Of a DNA stretch of 47,795 bases, positions 45,011-47,795 are shown one piece after another (the stretch's first letter is position 1; each line of letters begins with the position of its first letter). The notes below the pieces were generated by a model. The model did no database searches, had not been told where the DNA came from, and saw only the letters and a program-made list of their open reading frames with translations. Position numbers and translations under genes: made by a program. The DNA is from Alcanivorax sp. (lineage in GTDB: Bacteria; Pseudomonadota; Gammaproteobacteria; Pseudomonadales; Alcanivoracaceae). The stretch lies in assembly GCF_002726155.1 (NCBI RefSeq), contig NZ_PBSH01000022.1, positions 1 to 47,795 on the forward strand, read 5' to 3'.

Positions 45011-45046
45011 TGACACTGCACGACACTATTTGTCAATTCGCGACAC
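45011..45046. promoter_or_regulatory. Phased GACAC repeats between ompA copy 2 and araC copy 2
   Basis: GACAC occurs at 45012-45016, 45022-45026 and 45042-45046, so starts are 10 and 20 bp apart, whole helical turns. TTGACAC (45010-45016) and TGTCAA (45031-45036) also form an inverted pair. This is the arrangement expected of an AraC dimer site, about 25-60 bp upstream of the AraC start. Confidence 0.5.
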
Positions 45047-45070
45047 AACTTTCCAGGATGGAAAAAAGCA

Positions 45071-46069
45071 ATGGACGTTATCCCCGGAACATTTGTCCCG
45101 CTCTTGATCGAATTTCTAGAAGCATCGAATACTGACCCTTCTGCCACGCTAGGAATCAGTCGCAATGAACTGGCGGAATTAAACCTGGAAATCTCGATAC
45201 AGCAATGGCAGTCAATGCTTAAAAGAAGCTCACTACTATTATCTGAACCTGAGATCGGATTAATTCTCGGCAGCAGAGTTAAGACAAAACATATAGGAAT
45301 AGTGGGCTATCTAAGCATGGCCGCAGAAACTCTTGAGCAGGCACTAGAATTATTCAAGAAATACTCGCCTCTTATCTATATGGCAACACCACTACAGATA
45401 AGGGAGCAAGCAAAATATATTGACTTGGTATGGGGGAAGAATGGATATATGGCCGGACCTTTAGTCGATGAATTTTTTATAGCCACACTCGTAAAGACAA
45501 TTAGAAACCTGACCGACAATGAGGAACTATCTCCCATTAAAATTCAGTTTATTAACCCAGAACCTGAAAACATAAATACCTATGAAGACTTCTTTGGTTG
45601 CCCTGTATTGTTTGACAGAGAGGAAACCATTGTTAGAGCGGACAAAAAAATACTTTCAGAACCCATAAAGTCATACGATGGAAATATTCTTAGAATTCTA
45701 GAGCGAGCAGGAAATGATCAACTTAAATCCAGAAAGAAAACGCTACCGACCATTGTCAAATTAAGAGAAATAATCAGCAAGAATATTGGCGAACGAAACC
45801 TGGACATTGATATGATAGCGAGAAAGATGAATGTAACTGCAAGAACCCTGCAAAGAAAACTCAAGTCTGAAGGAACAACATTCAGGTCCCAGGTTAATGA
45901 TATTCGCGAAACGCTCTCCAAGCAGTACTTATCAGAAACCGATATAGAAATAACAGAAATAGCTCTACTTCTTGGCTATTCAGAGCACAGTGCCTTCAGC
46001 CGCAGCTTCACCCGATGGACTGGATTATCTCCAGTTGAATACCGAAACCTTCAAAAGCAAACAAGTTAA
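45071..46069 (+). CDS. AraC-family regulator with PF12625-type N-terminal domain, copy 2
   Basis: 332 residues, a paralog of the protein at 41257 (shared blocks: KTKHIGIVGYLS, EDFFGCPVLF, MTARTLQRKLKSEG-like region). The second HTH is closer to consensus (ITEIALLLGYSEHSAFSRSF, GLSPVEYR). The first HTH is LDIDMIARKMNVTARTLQRK. It is divergent from the ompA copy 2 gene with phased repeats between, so it likely controls that operon, itself or both. The weak ribosome site (AGGATGG) is spaced a little far. Confidence 0.92.
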   Translation: MDVIPGTFVPLLIEFLEASNTDPSATLGISRNELAELNLEISIQQWQSMLKRSSLLLSEPEIGLILGSRVKTKHIGIVGYLSMAAETLEQALELFKKYSPLIYMATPLQIREQAKYIDLVWGKNGYMAGPLVDEFFIATLVKTIRNLTDNEELSPIKIQFINPEPENINTYEDFFGCPVLFDREETIVRADKKILSEPIKSYDGNILRILERAGNDQLKSRKKTLPTIVKLREIISKNIGERNLDIDMIARKMNVTARTLQRKLKSEGTTFRSQVNDIRETLSKQYLSETDIEITEIALLLGYSEHSAFSRSFTRWTGLSPVEYRNLQKQTS

Positions 46070-46540
46070 CGTCATGGCGGGAAATAACAAAAACAACATT
46101 TAATAACTTAGAGAAACCTATGCCAACAATCCTAATTCGCCATCCGAATAAATATGACAACGGCGATTTTTTTATAGCATCTCAAGAAAAGCAACAAATT
46201 CAGTACAATTCACACTGAAACAACAAAATCAGAATCCCGCCCAATAAAGCCCCAAAACTCTTCTATACTAGAAGCCTGATCAATGATAATTTCATTCAAG
46301 AAAACCCTCTCCTGAATTCCTGGCAATAAAAACACCCCCCCCTTTCATCCAAAAACTTTTAAGTATATCGGCGCCTACCCGATAGTTTGAGCAGGCGCGA
46401 TATTGCTCATGAATGAAAAATTGATTTCACACAAATCATTCAAACCAGCAAAATCACAGTCGAATAACCTCCGCTAATGAGTATCACAATCATTCACCTT
46501 ACAGAGATATCAGCAACCGCTCTCAGAAATCTGATTTACC
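46070..46540. other. AT-rich intergenic region
   Basis: No supported gene. A 32-codon ATG frame near 46121 has no ribosome site or family resemblance. A GCGCCT / AGGCGC hairpin (46371-46398) is the only clear structure. The composition matches the neighbouring AT-rich block. Confidence 0.6.
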
Positions 46541-47086
46541 TCAATCAATGACAATTTCTACTCTGCGATTCATCGCGCGCCCTTTCGCATCAAAATTCGA
46601 CGAAATTGGCGCACTCTCTCCAAGCCCAGAAACATCAATAAACCTGACATCAATGGAGAAACGCTCACGGATATAGTCAGCTACTGACGCAGCCCGCATG
46701 ACCGAAAGCTTGTAGTTATAGGCAGCATTACCCACAGAGTCAGTGTAACCCCTCACTTTCAAGCGAGATATTCTCTGGGAATCTCCGTTAGCAATATAAG
46801 CATCAATAGCGTCAGCATTGTCTTTACTGAGCTGCGCAGAACCGAATGCGAAAAACACATTCAGCGGGTCTGGATAATGTGCAATGGCTGGTTGACTGTA
46901 GCAACCCGTTTCATCAACATCCAATCTCAGACTATGCGGACAAGCATCAACCACATCATCATAGCCATCACCGTCACTATCAGATAGTGACTGTATTACC
47001 GGCTCGGGCGCTGCGTCCGTTGATTCGCCCATAGAGCCGAAATTATAAAGGGTATACGGATTTAATGGTTGATGGGGCACCTTCAC
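46541..47086 (-). pseudogene. Truncated OmpA-family protein, copy 3 (barrel missing)
   Basis: Up to 181 codons. What remains is one thrombospondin-3 motif (DSDGDGYDDVVDACPHS) and a complete OmpA peptidoglycan-binding domain (VFFAFGSAQL, RGYTDSVGNAAYNYKLSVMRA, GRAMNRRVEIVI). Compared with copies 1 and 2, the signal peptide and barrel are gone. The sequence upstream leads within about 20 bp into an ISL3 transposase, so the first residues (MKVPHQPLNPYTLYN) are probably IS-derived. Without a signal it cannot reach the periplasm; likely a relic cut by the insertion. Confidence 0.8.
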
Positions 47087-47795
47087 CCCACCAACCTGAT
47101 ACCACCCTCAGATGGTTGATAGATTGACCCCGTAGTTGAGTTCCTCTGCGAAGTCCGGCAGTCCGTAACCGATGGTGTAGAACGGAGAGACCTTCGCAGT
47201 CGGGGCCTTCTTCTTGTGCTTCGTGGTGTAGAGCATTCGTGCCCGCATCACCTCGAACGAGTAACCACGCCCTTCACGGTTCTTGTCCTTGGCCAGTCGG
47301 TTGATGGACTCCGTGTAAGCGTTGGTGACGGGCATGTCCGTCTCGAAGTAGGTCATGATCTCTTCGCGCCAGTTGCCCACTGCCCTGACCAGATCGCTCC
47401 AGACTTCCTTCTGGCCCTTTGGAATGGTGGCTATCCAGTCATCCAGGGCGGCTTCTGCCTGTGGCCGGGTGGTGGCGTTCCAGATGCCGTAGAAGCGTTC
47501 CTTGTGCTCGTAGGCGGCCAGCAGTTGCGGGAATGCGCCTGTCCAGGTCTCCATGATGAGTCGCTCCCGGTCTGAGACTTCGTGAGCGCGTTTCAGCAGG
47601 ATTTTCCGGTCTCCTTTGAGGGTTCGGCTCTGGGAGGGTTTCAGCTCCTTTCTGAGGCCCTTGCGCACTCTCTCTAGGGCATCGTTGGCCATGCGAACCA
47701 CATGGAACTTATCGACCACGATACGGGCCTGGGGCAGCACAGCCTTGACCGCTGCCCGGTAGGGGTTCCACATGTCCATGCTGACGATCTCGACC
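47050..47795 (-). mobile_element. ISL3-family insertion sequence (partial, runs off window)
   Basis: Contains the transposase end plus about 57 bp of flank. I place the boundary near 47050 (GGGTATACGG), where the OmpA coding similarity stops; this is a guess. The repeat ATGGTTGAT occurs at 47065-47073 and 47112-47120, and GGTTGATGGGG / CCCCACCAACC (47067-47077, 47086-47096) can fold into a hairpin. The left end lies beyond the window. Confidence 0.75.
47108..47795 (-). CDS. ISL3-family transposase, C-terminal part (truncated by window end)
   Basis: The visible 229 codons hold the DDE region: the first catalytic Asp in SMDMWNPYRAAV, then VVDKFHVVRMANDALERVRK, the WTGAFPQLLAAYEHKERFYG block, and the final Glu region NAYTESINRLAKDKNREGRGYSF. 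The N-terminal zinc-finger/HTH half would lie past 47795. It reads toward the truncated OmpA. Confidence 0.93.
   Translation of the reverse strand, partial: VEIVSMDMWNPYRAAVKAVLPQARIVVDKFHVVRMANDALERVRKGLRKELKPSQSRTLKGDRKILLKRAHEVSDRERLIMETWTGAFPQLLAAYEHKERFYGIWNATTRPQAEAALDDWIATIPKGQKEVWSDLVRAVGNWREEIMTYFETDMPVTNAYTESINRLAKDKNREGRGYSFEVMRARMLYTTKHKKKAPTAKVSPFYTIGYGLPDFAEELNYGVNLSTI

Overview
The window looks like chromosome of a Gram-negative gammaproteobacterium, most likely Alcanivorax or a close relative. This rests on gene content and style (MlaA, MltF, HrpA, TalB, OmpA and many lipoproteins), on the gltX / tRNA-Ala / tRNA-Glu linkage known from Pseudomonas-type genomes, and on dispersed intergenic palindromes. 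No 16S or core phylogeny was run, so the genus is an inference. Most of the window is moderately GC-rich. From about 41.1 kb to 47.05 kb it becomes visibly AT-richer, with many AGA and ATA codons.

Layout. 0.5-6.6 kb: citrate synthase gltA, an SMP-30/strictosidine-synthase-like protein overlapping a beta-hydroxyacid dehydrogenase, a convergent exported amidohydrolase, and an Xre-RES toxin-antitoxin pair. 6.7-8.7 kb: tRNA-Ala(GGC) and tRNA-Glu(UUC) under a near-consensus promoter, then gltX. 8.8-15.3 kb: a DUF4399 lipoprotein, a small exported protein, a UspA/SulP pair, dusA, talB and terB. 15.4-20.3 kb: mlaA, a four-gene HvfABCX operon for a Cys-modified copper-binding peptide, and a FabH-like ketosynthase. 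20.5-30.9 kb: hrpA, an M61 peptidase, a lipoprotein, an alpha/beta hydrolase, a coiled-coil protein and an MltF with two solute-binding domains. 31.2-36.8 kb: an OmpA / thrombospondin-3 lipoprotein pair, a ceramidase-like enzyme and a lipoprotein. 36.8-41.1 kb: an alpha-methylacyl-CoA racemase, msrA-msrB and an HpaB/AbfD-family protein carrying candidate Fe-S ligands. 41.2-47.8 kb: two paralogous AraC regulators around a second OmpA / thrombospondin-3 pair, a third OmpA fragment, and the end of an ISL3-family insertion sequence.

The two most notable systems are these. (1) hvfA-hvfB-hvfC-hvfX encodes an exported precursor with five EGKCG and one EGSCG motif, a DUF692 iron oxidase, its DUF2063 partner and a DoxX membrane protein. 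(2) The two-gene module of an OmpA porin followed by a lipoprotein with seven thrombospondin-3 repeats occurs twice. Its lipoproteins share an unassigned Cys-containing C-terminal domain, and the second copy lies between paralogous AraC regulators with helically phased repeats in the divergent promoter region. The role of that module is unknown.

Intergenic space is rich in structure: a 27-bp REP-type inverted doublet, a second repeat family at two sites, a MITE-like 285-bp element abutting hrpA, and several strong terminators. All functions are read from translated sequence and family knowledge; no database search was run.
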